64,000 nucleotides of DNA from the NCBI GenBank assembly GCA_900319235.1, contig ONNR01000015.1, positions 1-64,000 of the forward strand, written 5' to 3'. This document shows positions 51,101 to 58,163 of this stretch, piece by piece (the stretch's first letter is position 1; each line of letters starts with the position of its first letter). The notes under the pieces were generated by a model. The model was not told where the DNA came from, searched no databases, and saw only the letters and a list, made by a program, of their open reading frames with translations. A program made the translations under genes and the position numbers. This DNA comes from an uncultured Prevotellaceae bacterium. Its GTDB lineage: Bacteria; Bacteroidota; Bacteroidia; Bacteroidales; UBA3663.

Positions 51101-51895
51101 GAATCGGAAGCCCTTCTCTTCGGAGACTTGCAGTTGAGTGATTCCCATCAACTCATAACCCAACCACAGAGAGCCTGTACGGTCCTCCATGATTGAGATG
51201 ATGTTATTGCCTGCAAGAAGGGATGTGGGATTCTGCTCTTCACACACGAAGTGCTCCAAATGGCTTGTCTCGGGGTCAAGGATGAAGAGGCCGTTGCCTG
51301 TCGTGGCAATGGCTATCAGACCCTTGCTGGTGTAACATATTCGGAAAATGGAACTGCTTCCGTACGATATCCGGTCGTCGATGACCTGAGGAAGCGTAAA
51401 CTCCTTGTTCTCCTTCACCATGACAAACCGCAGATCCCCATCGTCTTCCAGTCGCCACAAGTTACCATAGTCATCCCTGATGTCACTGGCCAGATAGTCG
51501 GCTCGAGTCTTTCTGCGTGTTTCGATGATACTGTCGGCTATCGTAGTATTCTTGGGGGAAAAGATTGTATGGCCAGTCTGCTTGTCCAGACAATAGTAAC
51601 CGCCCTGGATGGTGGTGATAAGGATGTGATGCTCTTCGTCTTCCTTCACCTCCTTGATACGCAGGTCTTCGATGCCTGCTTCCTGACGGTAGTTCCGGAA
51701 GGTGTAGCCGTCATATCGGCTCAAACCATTGTTGGTACTGAACCAAAGGTATCCTTCTTCGTCCTGGAAGATATGGCGCACAGTATTGGCTGCAAGGCCG
51801 TCGGCGGTAGTGAGGTGACGGCTTTGCAGCACATGTTCTGCCCTAAGGCCGGAGCAGAAGCAAAGTATAATGGTGAAAAATGAAAATATTTTCAC
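48188..51895 (-). CDS. Hybrid two-component system regulator (HTCS)
   Basis: 1235 residues from a GTG at 51893-51895 (then KIFSFFTIILCFCSGLRA, a signal peptide); another GTG at 51955 overlaps a plus-strand promoter. Order: periplasmic two-propeller Reg_prop sensor (about 25-595), Y_Y_Y domain (about 600-675), membrane helix (about 683-703), HisKA with His in FFTNVSHEFRTPLTLI (near 732), ATPase with SNAIKYTPEGG and SGSMGIGLNL, receiver with Asp in LVITDIMMPD (near 1031) and C-terminal AraC DNA-binding domain (about 1140-1230). It senses a glycan fragment and activates a polysaccharide locus. The target is not clear, as no SusCD pair is adjacent. Confidence 0.94.
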   Translation of the reverse strand: MKIFSFFTIILCFCSGLRAEHVLQSRHLTTADGLAANTVRHIFQDEEGYLWFSTNNGLSRYDGYTFRNYRQEAGIEDLRIKEVKEDEEHHILITTIQGGYYCLDKQTGHTIFSPKNTTIADSIIETRRKTRADYLASDIRDDYGNLWRLEDDGDLRFVMVKENKEFTLPQVIDDRISYGSSSIFRICYTSKGLIAIATTGNGLFILDPETSHLEHFVCEEQNPTSLLAGNNIISIMEDRTGSLWLGYELMGITQLQVSEEKGFRFVYPSGNKQSLGKDAEAVRAVYYDEQADLLAIADKQHGVAWYDSAFIKRRTLHMDDNVYCITQDPEGGFWLGTRGSGIWHEGRYLRHSPDDDSSLSDNDIYSVFFDRKETLWVGTLGGGLCRARDWRAEKVEFDRFFQGSYGERRVRSLAQDANGMIWAGTSHGVMVFDPEHLDEGEDGIIRLTAEDGQLKSNEVRSLFVTRHGQVFISELGSGFAITQVPESKEGYRTLRFEHFGSGEGLCNDMVQCFGEDRFGKIWISTELGLSRFDPMDNRLEESFTPSPVMSGNVFSEGSSSMLPNGQIVFGSNRGAVIIDTESINNREGKKPVVHVVGQEVDGRNMSVNFTTFDYNIRPMAIRYSYRLGSDEWSPLSPVGRLDLKHLGPGHYSLLVRAVNETGHWSDPIDVSFDIAWPWYLRGWAICLWTLLLAGAAWFAYSQIRDRMRLRQHIRMQEQLNEAKLVFFTNVSHEFRTPLTLIRGALDRIRESRQLPDALEQPMTLLEHNSDRLMHLINQLLEFRRMENNVMSLRLEKMDIMGLLRELFDSFHDVAEQKHLDYRITTQPDALMGYFDRSCIDKVIYNLLSNAIKYTPEGGHILLEVRAHSAPVNELTIRVVDDGVGVPEEQRNHLFERFNRSHYLSGSMGIGLNLCAALVEVHHGSIRYSPNPIGGSVFTVTLPLGEENYSKEDYLASDALLAEPESANVELPTLIAPINSQHVLLIEDNEDLCEFVKTELMRYFNVDTAKDGREGLAKIESAEDGYDLVITDIMMPDISGIEVIQLLRQNFNTSHIPIVALTALDSTTSKIKGLQAGVDAYITKPFSTQLLLATIINLMNQRSRLKEKFSADKSLQPTMITTSELDREFLDKLDAVIDKHISDADFGADDFAGEMALGRTIFFRKVKGVTGFSPKEYLRIRRMKRAAALLAEGRLTVQAVAYQVGISDPFYFSRCFKQQFGMTPTEYVRKAREENT

Positions 51896-51901
51896 AAAAA
51901 A

Positions 51902-51933
51902 TTTGGAGGTATGGAATAATATGCGTATCTTTG
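51902..51933 (+). promoter_or_regulatory. Promoter of the 65-residue gene (TTTG-N20-TATCTTTG)
   Basis: TTTG at 51902-51905 and TATCTTTG at 51926-51933 are 20 bases apart. The ATG at 51984 is about 45 bases downstream of the predicted start of transcription. The element overlaps the upstream region of the divergent regulator. Confidence 0.85.
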
Positions 51934-51983
51934 CAGTACCAACAGAGAATAGCACGAAAACAAACTATCAAAAAACTGTAGAT

Positions 51984-52181
51984 ATGTCTGAAATCGAACT
52001 TAACAAATGGTACACCTCCCTTACAATCGCCGACAAGGAGGCAATCACTGGGAAAAAGTATCCTGCATGCTCCAAGGTATGGAACGAATGGACCCTCGAA
52101 CAGCGCACTGAGGCCAAGGACAAGAGCAGCATCTTGCGCGGCAGGCGAATCAAGGAGAATCCGATGGGACATGATTTTTGA
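51984..52181 (+). CDS. Small protein, 65 residues, unknown function
   Basis: ATG at 51984 (MSEIELNKWYTSLTIADKEAI), preceded by a canonical promoter and followed by a classic terminator, so this is a real single-gene transcript. The protein is highly charged (19 acidic or basic residues in the first 50) and helical, with WNEWTLEQRTEAKDK in the middle and a basic ILRGRRIKE end. No signal peptide, membrane helix or cysteine pair is seen. A cytoplasmic role is likely; I do not recognise the family. It is divergent from the hybrid regulator. Confidence 0.8.
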   Translation: MSEIELNKWYTSLTIADKEAITGKKYPACSKVWNEWTLEQRTEAKDKSSILRGRRIKENPMGHDF

Positions 52182-52193
52182 ATCACCCCATTT

Positions 52194-52223
52194 ATCCCCC
52201 TATTCAGGATAGGGGGATTTTTT
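52194..52223 (+). terminator. Intrinsic terminator of the 65-residue gene
   Basis: ATCCCCCTAT (52194-52203) pairs perfectly with ATAGGGGGAT (52209-52218) around five bases and is followed by six T. It starts 13 bases after the small gene's stop codon. Confidence 0.93.
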
Positions 52224-52860
52224 ATCCTTTTTTGGCTTTCTTTCCTTTCTGAACTTCTTCCTTCACGGGCTTGATGTAACCACGAATGTCAAGCTTGTTG
52301 GAAGGATGGTCGAAATAACGCTCCACGGAGAAAAGGTCCTCGATCACCATGAAGTCGCCCTGGTCAGGACACTTGCGCAGCAGGTCCTTCAGTTCCACAG
52401 CTTTGCTGAAATCGAGCTGCGAGACCCTGTTGTTGTGCGAATCGATCAGTTGGGCATGAATATTGAACTTGCCATCCGGGAAACTCGTGGGCACCAGCCA
52501 GACGTCATACATGCACTCGATGTCGTCCACCGGGAAATCGAAAGGCACATTGTTCCTCACCAGTCCCACCGATGCAATATAGTAATGGTGGTCGTCCTCG
52601 ATTGGGACACCGAGAGTCTCCAGTTCCAGACGGGAGAGACGAGTGACCGTACACATGCGGACGAAATAATATTTCGAAAGGTCACCACTGAAAAGATAAG
52701 GGATCTTCTGGGGGTCCTGCTTGGGCACAAAGACACTGTCGGCCGATGCTTCTTCCACATTGTCGGCTGTGGGTTGGTCGCCATTGTCTGGATTGCCCTG
52801 TTTGCAGCCAGCAAACAGCAGCAGGCTGCAAATAGCGGACAAGATTGTTAATCTATACAT
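52222..52860 (-). CDS. Lipoprotein of unknown function
   Basis: 212 residues, lipoprotein signal LTILSAICSLLLFAGCKQG (Cys 19), then an acidic linker (about 22-50). The body has a beta-rich KIPYLFSGDLSKYYFVRMCT and MYDVWLVPTSFPDGKFNIHAQ. The C-terminal tail is strongly basic (KEEVQKGKKAKKG). I do not recognise the family. The start is six bases after the CBM48-esterase stop codon, so it is the last gene in the cls-esterase transcript. Presumably anchored in the outer or inner membrane. Confidence 0.7.
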   Translation of the reverse strand: MYRLTILSAICSLLLFAGCKQGNPDNGDQPTADNVEEASADSVFVPKQDPQKIPYLFSGDLSKYYFVRMCTVTRLSRLELETLGVPIEDDHHYYIASVGLVRNNVPFDFPVDDIECMYDVWLVPTSFPDGKFNIHAQLIDSHNNRVSQLDFSKAVELKDLLRKCPDQGDFMVIEDLFSVERYFDHPSNKLDIRGYIKPVKEEVQKGKKAKKG

Positions 52861-52866
52861 TGTATT

Positions 52867-53982
52867 CTATTTAAATATGCGTTGTGCAAGGTTATACAGG
52901 TCGGCGCGCCAGGTGCCCCAGCTGTGACCTTCCTGGGCATTTTCTTCATAGAGGTACTTCACGCCGGCCTTGTCGAGCTCTTTGCGCGTATTCTCGCAGT
53001 TGCGATAGGCAATATCCGACGGTCCGCCCTGGGTGAAGACGAGCACCTTAAAACTCTTGTTCATTCTGGCGGCATTCTCGGCCACCTTCAGACGCGCTGC
53101 TTCCTTGGCAGGTTCGGCCATCGGGCTGAAACTGCTGCTCAGTACCCACACGTAAGAGAAGAGGTCGATGTTCTGGAAGGCAGTCTCCATCGTCTCCATG
53201 CCGCCCATCGAAAGACCGGCGATAGCACGATGATCCTTGTCGGTAAGAACGCGGTAGTTGCTTTCGATGAAGGGGATGATGTCGGTGATCATATCCTTGG
53301 CAAACGGAGCCACTTCGTCCTGCACATTCGGCCCGGCAATGGTACCGTTGGGCATCACCACAATCATCGGCTTGATCTTGCCCTCAGCCAGAAGGTTGTC
53401 GAGGATGTTGCCGGCAGCTCCCGCATTGGGCCAGCTGGTGTCGGTGTTGCCTCCACCATGAATCAGGTAGAGCACAGGCAGTTTTTCCTTGCCCTTTTCG
53501 TAGCCCGCCGGAGTCCACACGCGCATAGTGCGCGTTTCGCCGATGGTCCTCGATTCATAAGTGCGCACAGCCATGGCACCATGCGGAATATCCTTGCGAT
53601 AGGCAAAGAACTCCTTGCCCGTAGGGGCAACGGTAGCGACAGCGGTAAGTTCGGTGGTTGCCGGAGCCTTGGGATCATAGACGGGCAGGCCATCCACTAC
53701 AAAGTGATAGCGATAGACACCCGGCTTGACGTTGGGCACCTCGATGGTCCAGACGCCGTTGTCATGCTCCTTCGCCTCAATCTTTTGTCCCCAAGGCATG
53801 GCATCGCCGGCAAGCGTGACGATATGCGCCTTTGGTGCATAGATGCTATAAACCACATTGCCGTTGTCGAGCACGCGCACCGACTGCAATGTGTCGTTGG
53901 GTGTGGGCTTGCGAAGCCACTGCGCCGAAACGGCAAGGCAGCAACACATCAAAAAAACAAGTGATAATAGGAATTGTTTCAT
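52867..53982 (-). CDS. CBM48-esterase (CE1-like, feruloyl/acetyl esterase type)
   Basis: 371 residues from the ATG at 53980-53982 (MKQFLLSLVFLMCCCLAVSA, signal peptide). An N-terminal CBM48-like sandwich (about 25-115: VVYSIYAPKAHIVTLAGD, GVYRYHFVVDG) is followed by an alpha/beta hydrolase with nucleophile Ser in AGLSMGGMETME (about 228), an acidic residue region VLVFTQGGPSD and catalytic His in EGHSWGTWR (about 356). Many Bacteroidetes proteins of this type are CE1 esterases acting on xylan-bound ferulate or acetate. It lies 29 bases downstream of cls. Confidence 0.88.
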   Translation of the reverse strand: MKQFLLSLVFLMCCCLAVSAQWLRKPTPNDTLQSVRVLDNGNVVYSIYAPKAHIVTLAGDAMPWGQKIEAKEHDNGVWTIEVPNVKPGVYRYHFVVDGLPVYDPKAPATTELTAVATVAPTGKEFFAYRKDIPHGAMAVRTYESRTIGETRTMRVWTPAGYEKGKEKLPVLYLIHGGGNTDTSWPNAGAAGNILDNLLAEGKIKPMIVVMPNGTIAGPNVQDEVAPFAKDMITDIIPFIESNYRVLTDKDHRAIAGLSMGGMETMETAFQNIDLFSYVWVLSSSFSPMAEPAKEAARLKVAENAARMNKSFKVLVFTQGGPSDIAYRNCENTRKELDKAGVKYLYEENAQEGHSWGTWRADLYNLAQRIFK

Positions 53983-54011
53983 AATAATATATTTAAAGGT
54001 GTTAGAAAAAA

Positions 54012-55421
54012 TTACAGGATTGGAGCGGCCAATCGGCAGACGCTTTCCTTGAGGCGCTGCCAACGGGAGCGACGACGCCATTCGTTCTTCTTGATCTCGT
54101 GGCAATAGCGGAGGTCATCGAGGAAGGTCTGGCGTTGTTGGCTTGCCGTCTCGGCATCGTAGATGAAGGCGGTGACTTCGAACGACTGACTGATGCTGCG
54201 GTGGTCGATGTTGACGCTTCCCACGGTGCAAATCCTATCGTCGGCCACGATGGTCTTGGAGTGCAGGTAACCATTGTCGTAGAAGAAGACACGAACGCCT
54301 GCGTCGAGCATCTGCTCGATATACCAGCGCGAAGCATAGATGACCACCCAGCCCTTGTCGGGATAGGTGGGAATCATCACACGCACATCGACACCCGAGA
54401 AGGCGGCGGCATAGAGCGCTTTCCGAATGGCCTCGGAGGGCACAAGGTAGGGCGACTGGAGATAGACGTAACGCGTGGCCGTGTAAAGGATCTGGGAGTA
54501 GGAAAGGTCCATTATGCGGAACTTGGCTGTCGGGTTGGATGTCACCACCTGCATCAGCAGGTTGCCTGCCTTGGGCTGGGGAGGATAATATGCCTTGTCG
54601 TGCACCCATTTGTCGCTTGCGAACTGCCAGTCGGTAAGGAAGGTGGTCTGGAGTTCGGTGACCGCCGGTCCCTCGATGCGCAGATGGGTGTCGCGCCAAA
54701 CTCCGCCACGGATACCCTTCAAGTAACGTTCGGCCAGGTTCATACCGCCTGCATAGCCCACTACGCCATCGACGACGAGCACCTTGCGGTGGTTGCGGTA
54801 GTTGGAGAAAGGCGAAAGGTGGGGAAAGAGGGGACTGAAAGCCTCAACCTGGACACCACCCTCCTTCATCCGACGGAAGAAACTGCGCGGCACACCGATA
54901 CAGGCAGCTGCATCGTACATCAGTCGCACCTCGACGCCCTGACGCACCTTGTCGATGAGGATGTCGGCAAAGGCATCGCCTACAATATCGTGCTCAATCA
55001 TGAAGAACATGATGTGGACGTGATGACGGGCAGCAAGGATGTCCTCCTTCATTGCCTCGAACATGTCGCCACAGACCGTGAAGACGCGGATGCTGTTGCC
55101 CCCGACGAGATCGGCACGGTTGTTGTTTTCGAGCATCTTGATGAGGCGCGTCCAACCCTCCCCTTCCTCAGCGGGGTGGGAAGTGCGATAGGCCGCAGTA
55201 TGGGACTTAAGTTCGGCAAGACGTTCGCGACTGATGAGCGGACGCAGCATCGCAGGCACGCCGAAGAAATAATAGAGCAGAATGCCGAGCACGGGCAGAA
55301 AATAGAGCATCAGGATCCATGCCAACGTCTCGGTAGGACGCCGGTGCTGCGTCAGCACCACCACAGCGATGTTGAGCGCAAAAATGATGACCACTATGTT
55401 CAGCCAAATCGGTAATGTCAT
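54012..55421 (-). CDS. cls: Cardiolipin synthase
   Basis: 469 residues from the ATG at 55419-55421 (MTLPIWLNIVVIIF); an ATG at 55490 would run across the promoter. Two N-terminal membrane helices (about 6-55, with TETLAWILMLYFLPVLGILLY) are followed by two phospholipase D motifs: NHRKVLVVDG (HKD, about 201) and LHSKTIVADD (about 384). The enzyme joins two phosphatidylglycerol molecules to make cardiolipin. The -7 element ends only five bases before the ATG, so its mRNA is probably leaderless or nearly so. Confidence 0.93.
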   Translation of the reverse strand: MTLPIWLNIVVIIFALNIAVVVLTQHRRPTETLAWILMLYFLPVLGILLYYFFGVPAMLRPLISRERLAELKSHTAAYRTSHPAEEGEGWTRLIKMLENNNRADLVGGNSIRVFTVCGDMFEAMKEDILAARHHVHIMFFMIEHDIVGDAFADILIDKVRQGVEVRLMYDAAACIGVPRSFFRRMKEGGVQVEAFSPLFPHLSPFSNYRNHRKVLVVDGVVGYAGGMNLAERYLKGIRGGVWRDTHLRIEGPAVTELQTTFLTDWQFASDKWVHDKAYYPPQPKAGNLLMQVVTSNPTAKFRIMDLSYSQILYTATRYVYLQSPYLVPSEAIRKALYAAAFSGVDVRVMIPTYPDKGWVVIYASRWYIEQMLDAGVRVFFYDNGYLHSKTIVADDRICTVGSVNIDHRSISQSFEVTAFIYDAETASQQRQTFLDDLRYCHEIKKNEWRRRSRWQRLKESVCRLAAPIL

Positions 55422-55425
55422 GGCG

Positions 55426-55457
55426 CAAAGATAGGAAGTTTTGGGGACTAATGCAAA
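55426..55457 (-). promoter_or_regulatory. Promoter of cls (TTTG-N20-TATCTTTG), abutting the start codon
   Basis: Minus-strand TTTG at 55454-55457 and TATCTTTG at 55426-55433, exactly 20 bases apart. The cls ATG starts at 55421, five bases from the element. Confidence 0.85.
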
Positions 55458-55472
55458 ATTTTGGACCCTTTT

Positions 55473-55504
55473 TTTGTTTATTTCCCGCAAATGACATATC
55501 TTTG
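55473..55504 (+). promoter_or_regulatory. Promoter of the metallophosphoesterase-GH125 operon
   Basis: TTTG at 55473-55476 and TATCTTTG at 55497-55504 with 20 bases between. It is divergent from, and only 15 bases away from, the cls promoter. The ATG at 55556 leaves a leader of about 45 bases. Confidence 0.87.
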
Positions 55505-55555
55505 CGGTGATTTCGATGTTTAGTTTTGATAAAACATCCTGACTATTCGAAAAGT

Positions 55556-56698
55556 ATGCTGCAAGTTATATTGTTTTTCGTCGTCCTGTTTGTGGCCATC
55601 CTGGCCGACCTGTACATCTGGGACAACCATCTGCGTCAACTTGGCGTAGGCTGGCAGGTGCTGCATTTTCTGCCCGTCACCATTCTGATGGTGGCCATCA
55701 TCATCCTGGCCTTCCGAGGGATGAACACCTTGCTCTTCCGCATCATCTTCATCGTGCTGCTGTGCGTTGTGCTGCCTCAACTGATCCTGCTCTGCTTCTG
55801 GGGAGCGGGCAAGATCTTCACCAGTGCGACCTCAGCACTCGGCGCCATAGGCCTTGTGGTGGCCTTTTGCATCTCGGCAGCCAGTTTCTACGGGCTCGTT
55901 TGGGGCTGGCGCCACCTTGTGGTACGACAGCAAACCATCACGGTGCCCGACCTACCCAAAGAGTTCGACGGGTTCCGCATCGTTCAGGTGAGCGACCTGC
56001 ATCTTGAAATGTTCGAGGGGCAGGAAGCGTTTATATGCTCGCTCGTCGATAGTGTGAATGCCGCAAAACCCGACCTCATCGTCTTCACGGGCGACCTGGT
56101 GTCACGACAAAGTCGAGAGATGCTGCCCTTCATGGACATCCTTTCGCAGATGAAGGCGCCCTACGGCGTGATGTCAATCCTGGGCAACCACGATTACAGC
56201 ATCTATGGACCTTTCCACGGCAGTCCGAAGGCCATCGAACACGATCTTGACCTCTTCAAGGAGTACCAGCGACAGATAGGCTGGGACCTGCTGCTCAACG
56301 AGCATCGCTTCATCAGGCGTGACAGCGCACAGATAGCCGTCATCGGCGTCGAGAACGAAGGCAAGTCGGGCAAGGTGCGACGTGCAGACCTGCCACGAGC
56401 CATCGAGGGTGTACCCGACAGCTGCTTCAAGCTTCTGCTCACCCACGATCCCTGGCATTGGCGTCACGAGGTGACGAGAACCACCAACATCCAGCTCACC
56501 CTTTCGGGTCACACCCATGCTGCACATTTCCGCATCGGCGACGTCTCGCCTTCGCGACTGGTCTATTCGGAGTGGCGCGGTCTCTATCGCAAGGGTTCGC
56601 AGCAACTGTATATTTCTTCCGGCATTGGCGGTATGCTCGCCTTCCGCCTTGGTGCCTGGCCCGAAATCAATGTCCTGACGCTTCGAAGGGAGAGGTAA
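55556..56698 (+). CDS. Membrane-bound metallophosphoesterase (YaeI-like)
   Basis: 380 residues from the ATG at 55556 (MLQVILFFVVLFVAILADLYI); a TTG ten codons upstream is less likely. Four membrane helices fill about residues 1-125. The C-terminal calcineurin-like domain has the metal motifs VSDLHLE, FTGDLVS, ILGNHDY, LTHDPWHW and GHTHAAHF in order. Relatives (YaeI/LpxH-like) act on UDP-diacylglucosamine or other phosphodiesters; the substrate here is not known. The next gene, GH125, starts 35 bases after its stop codon. Confidence 0.88.
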   Translation: MLQVILFFVVLFVAILADLYIWDNHLRQLGVGWQVLHFLPVTILMVAIIILAFRGMNTLLFRIIFIVLLCVVLPQLILLCFWGAGKIFTSATSALGAIGLVVAFCISAASFYGLVWGWRHLVVRQQTITVPDLPKEFDGFRIVQVSDLHLEMFEGQEAFICSLVDSVNAAKPDLIVFTGDLVSRQSREMLPFMDILSQMKAPYGVMSILGNHDYSIYGPFHGSPKAIEHDLDLFKEYQRQIGWDLLLNEHRFIRRDSAQIAVIGVENEGKSGKVRRADLPRAIEGVPDSCFKLLLTHDPWHWRHEVTRTTNIQLTLSGHTHAAHFRIGDVSPSRLVYSEWRGLYRKGSQQLYISSGIGGMLAFRLGAWPEINVLTLRRER

Positions 56699-56733
56699 GG
56701 CTCGAAAAAAGATAATAAAACCCAATAATACCC

Positions 56734-58140
56734 ATGACACTTTTGCTAACCCTTCTTTTGGCCTTTTTGGCCCCCACAGAAACTGCGAAAAGCACATCTG
56801 CACAGGACCTTCGCACCCCCGTTGAAGAGCGCCTCTTCCGCTCGGAGGCAGTCGAGAGACAGATTGCCGAGATTGTCAGCCAGCTTACCAACCCGAAGTT
56901 GGCACAGATGTTCGCAGCCTGTTATCCCAACACGCTCGACACCACCGTCCACTTTGAGGAGGATGAGGACGGGACACCCGATACCTTTGTCTATACGGGC
57001 GACATCCACGCGATGTGGTTGCGCGACAGTGGCGCACAGGTCTGGCCCTACGTGCAGCTTGCAGCCGAGGACGAGGCATTACGTCGGATGCTTGCCGGGG
57101 TGATTCTACGCCAATGGAAGTGCATCAACTGCGACCCTTATGCCAATGCCTTCAACCGAGAGCCGAACCCCGATGGACCGTGGATGAAGGACACAGGCAT
57201 GCATCCCGAACTGCACGAACGCAAGTACGAGATCGACTCGTCGTGCTACCCCATCCGCCTTGCCTACCATTACTGGCAGGTGACGGGCGACACATCGGTC
57301 TTCGGGTCCGAGTGGATCGAGGCAATCGAAAACATCCTGCACGTCTTTACCGAACAGCAGCGACGCGAGGGACGCGGCAGCTACCGTTTCCTGCGTTCCA
57401 GCAACCGTGCGCTCGACACGATGAACAACGAGGGCTGGGGTGCCCCTGTGCGGCCCTGCGGCCTCATCGCCAGCGCCTTCCGACCCAGCGACGATGCCAC
57501 GACGCTGCTCTTCCTTGTGCCCAGCAACTTCATGGCCGTCAGCAGCCTGCGCAAAGCTGCCGAGATACTCACCACCGTCAACCATCGCGACGACCTGGCA
57601 AGCCGCTGCAACGCCCTGGCAGACGAAGTGCATGCTGCCCTGATGGAGCACGCCATCTATGACCATCCCAAATACGGAAAAATCTATGCCTATGAGGTCG
57701 ATGGCTTCGGCAACCATCTGCTTATGGACGATGCCAACGTGCCCAGCCTGCTTGCCATGGCCTATCTGGGCGATGTCGCAATCGATGACCCCATCTACCA
57801 GAACACGCGTCGCTTCGTCTGGAGCGACGACAACCCCTACTTCTTCCGTGGTGAGGCAGGTGAAGGCATCGGAGGCCCGCACATCGGTCACGACTACATC
57901 TGGCCCATGAGCATCATGATGCGTGCCTTCACAAGCCAGGACGATGCCGAAATCCGAGCCTGCATCGAGCAACTGATGCGCACCGATGCCGGGACGGGAC
58001 GGATGCACGAATCGTTCTACAAGGACGATGCCACGCGCTTCACACGCTCGTGGTTTGCATGGGCAAATACCCTCTTCGGCGAGCTGATCATCAAACTCGT
58101 CGAAGAGGGTAAACTGGGTCTGCTCAACTCGATTGAGTAG
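56734..58140 (+). CDS. GH125 exo-alpha-1,6-mannosidase
   Basis: 468 residues with a short signal peptide (MTLLLTLLLAFLAPTETA). The (alpha/alpha)6-barrel family GH125, metal-independent, is recognised by YTGDIHAMWLRDSGAQVWPY, CINCDPYANAFN, MHPELHERKYEIDSSCYP (candidate general acid Asp at 168) and GFGNHLLMDDANVPSLLAM. It removes terminal alpha-1,6-mannose from N-glycans or yeast mannan. The neighbouring convergent locus with GH30 and SusCD fits a fungal cell wall diet. It shares the promoter upstream of the phosphoesterase. Confidence 0.92.
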   Translation: MTLLLTLLLAFLAPTETAKSTSAQDLRTPVEERLFRSEAVERQIAEIVSQLTNPKLAQMFAACYPNTLDTTVHFEEDEDGTPDTFVYTGDIHAMWLRDSGAQVWPYVQLAAEDEALRRMLAGVILRQWKCINCDPYANAFNREPNPDGPWMKDTGMHPELHERKYEIDSSCYPIRLAYHYWQVTGDTSVFGSEWIEAIENILHVFTEQQRREGRGSYRFLRSSNRALDTMNNEGWGAPVRPCGLIASAFRPSDDATTLLFLVPSNFMAVSSLRKAAEILTTVNHRDDLASRCNALADEVHAALMEHAIYDHPKYGKIYAYEVDGFGNHLLMDDANVPSLLAMAYLGDVAIDDPIYQNTRRFVWSDDNPYFFRGEAGEGIGGPHIGHDYIWPMSIMMRAFTSQDDAEIRACIEQLMRTDAGTGRMHESFYKDDATRFTRSWFAWANTLFGELIIKLVEEGKLGLLNSIE

Positions 58141-58163
58141 CAGATTGATGTAAAAGCGGGAAC

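Noticed and set aside
54042..54062. Repeat shared between cls 3' end and the spacer near 46061 (CCAACGGGAGC)
   Set aside because: Only 11 bases match, and one copy is within conserved coding sequence; chance is the simplest reading.
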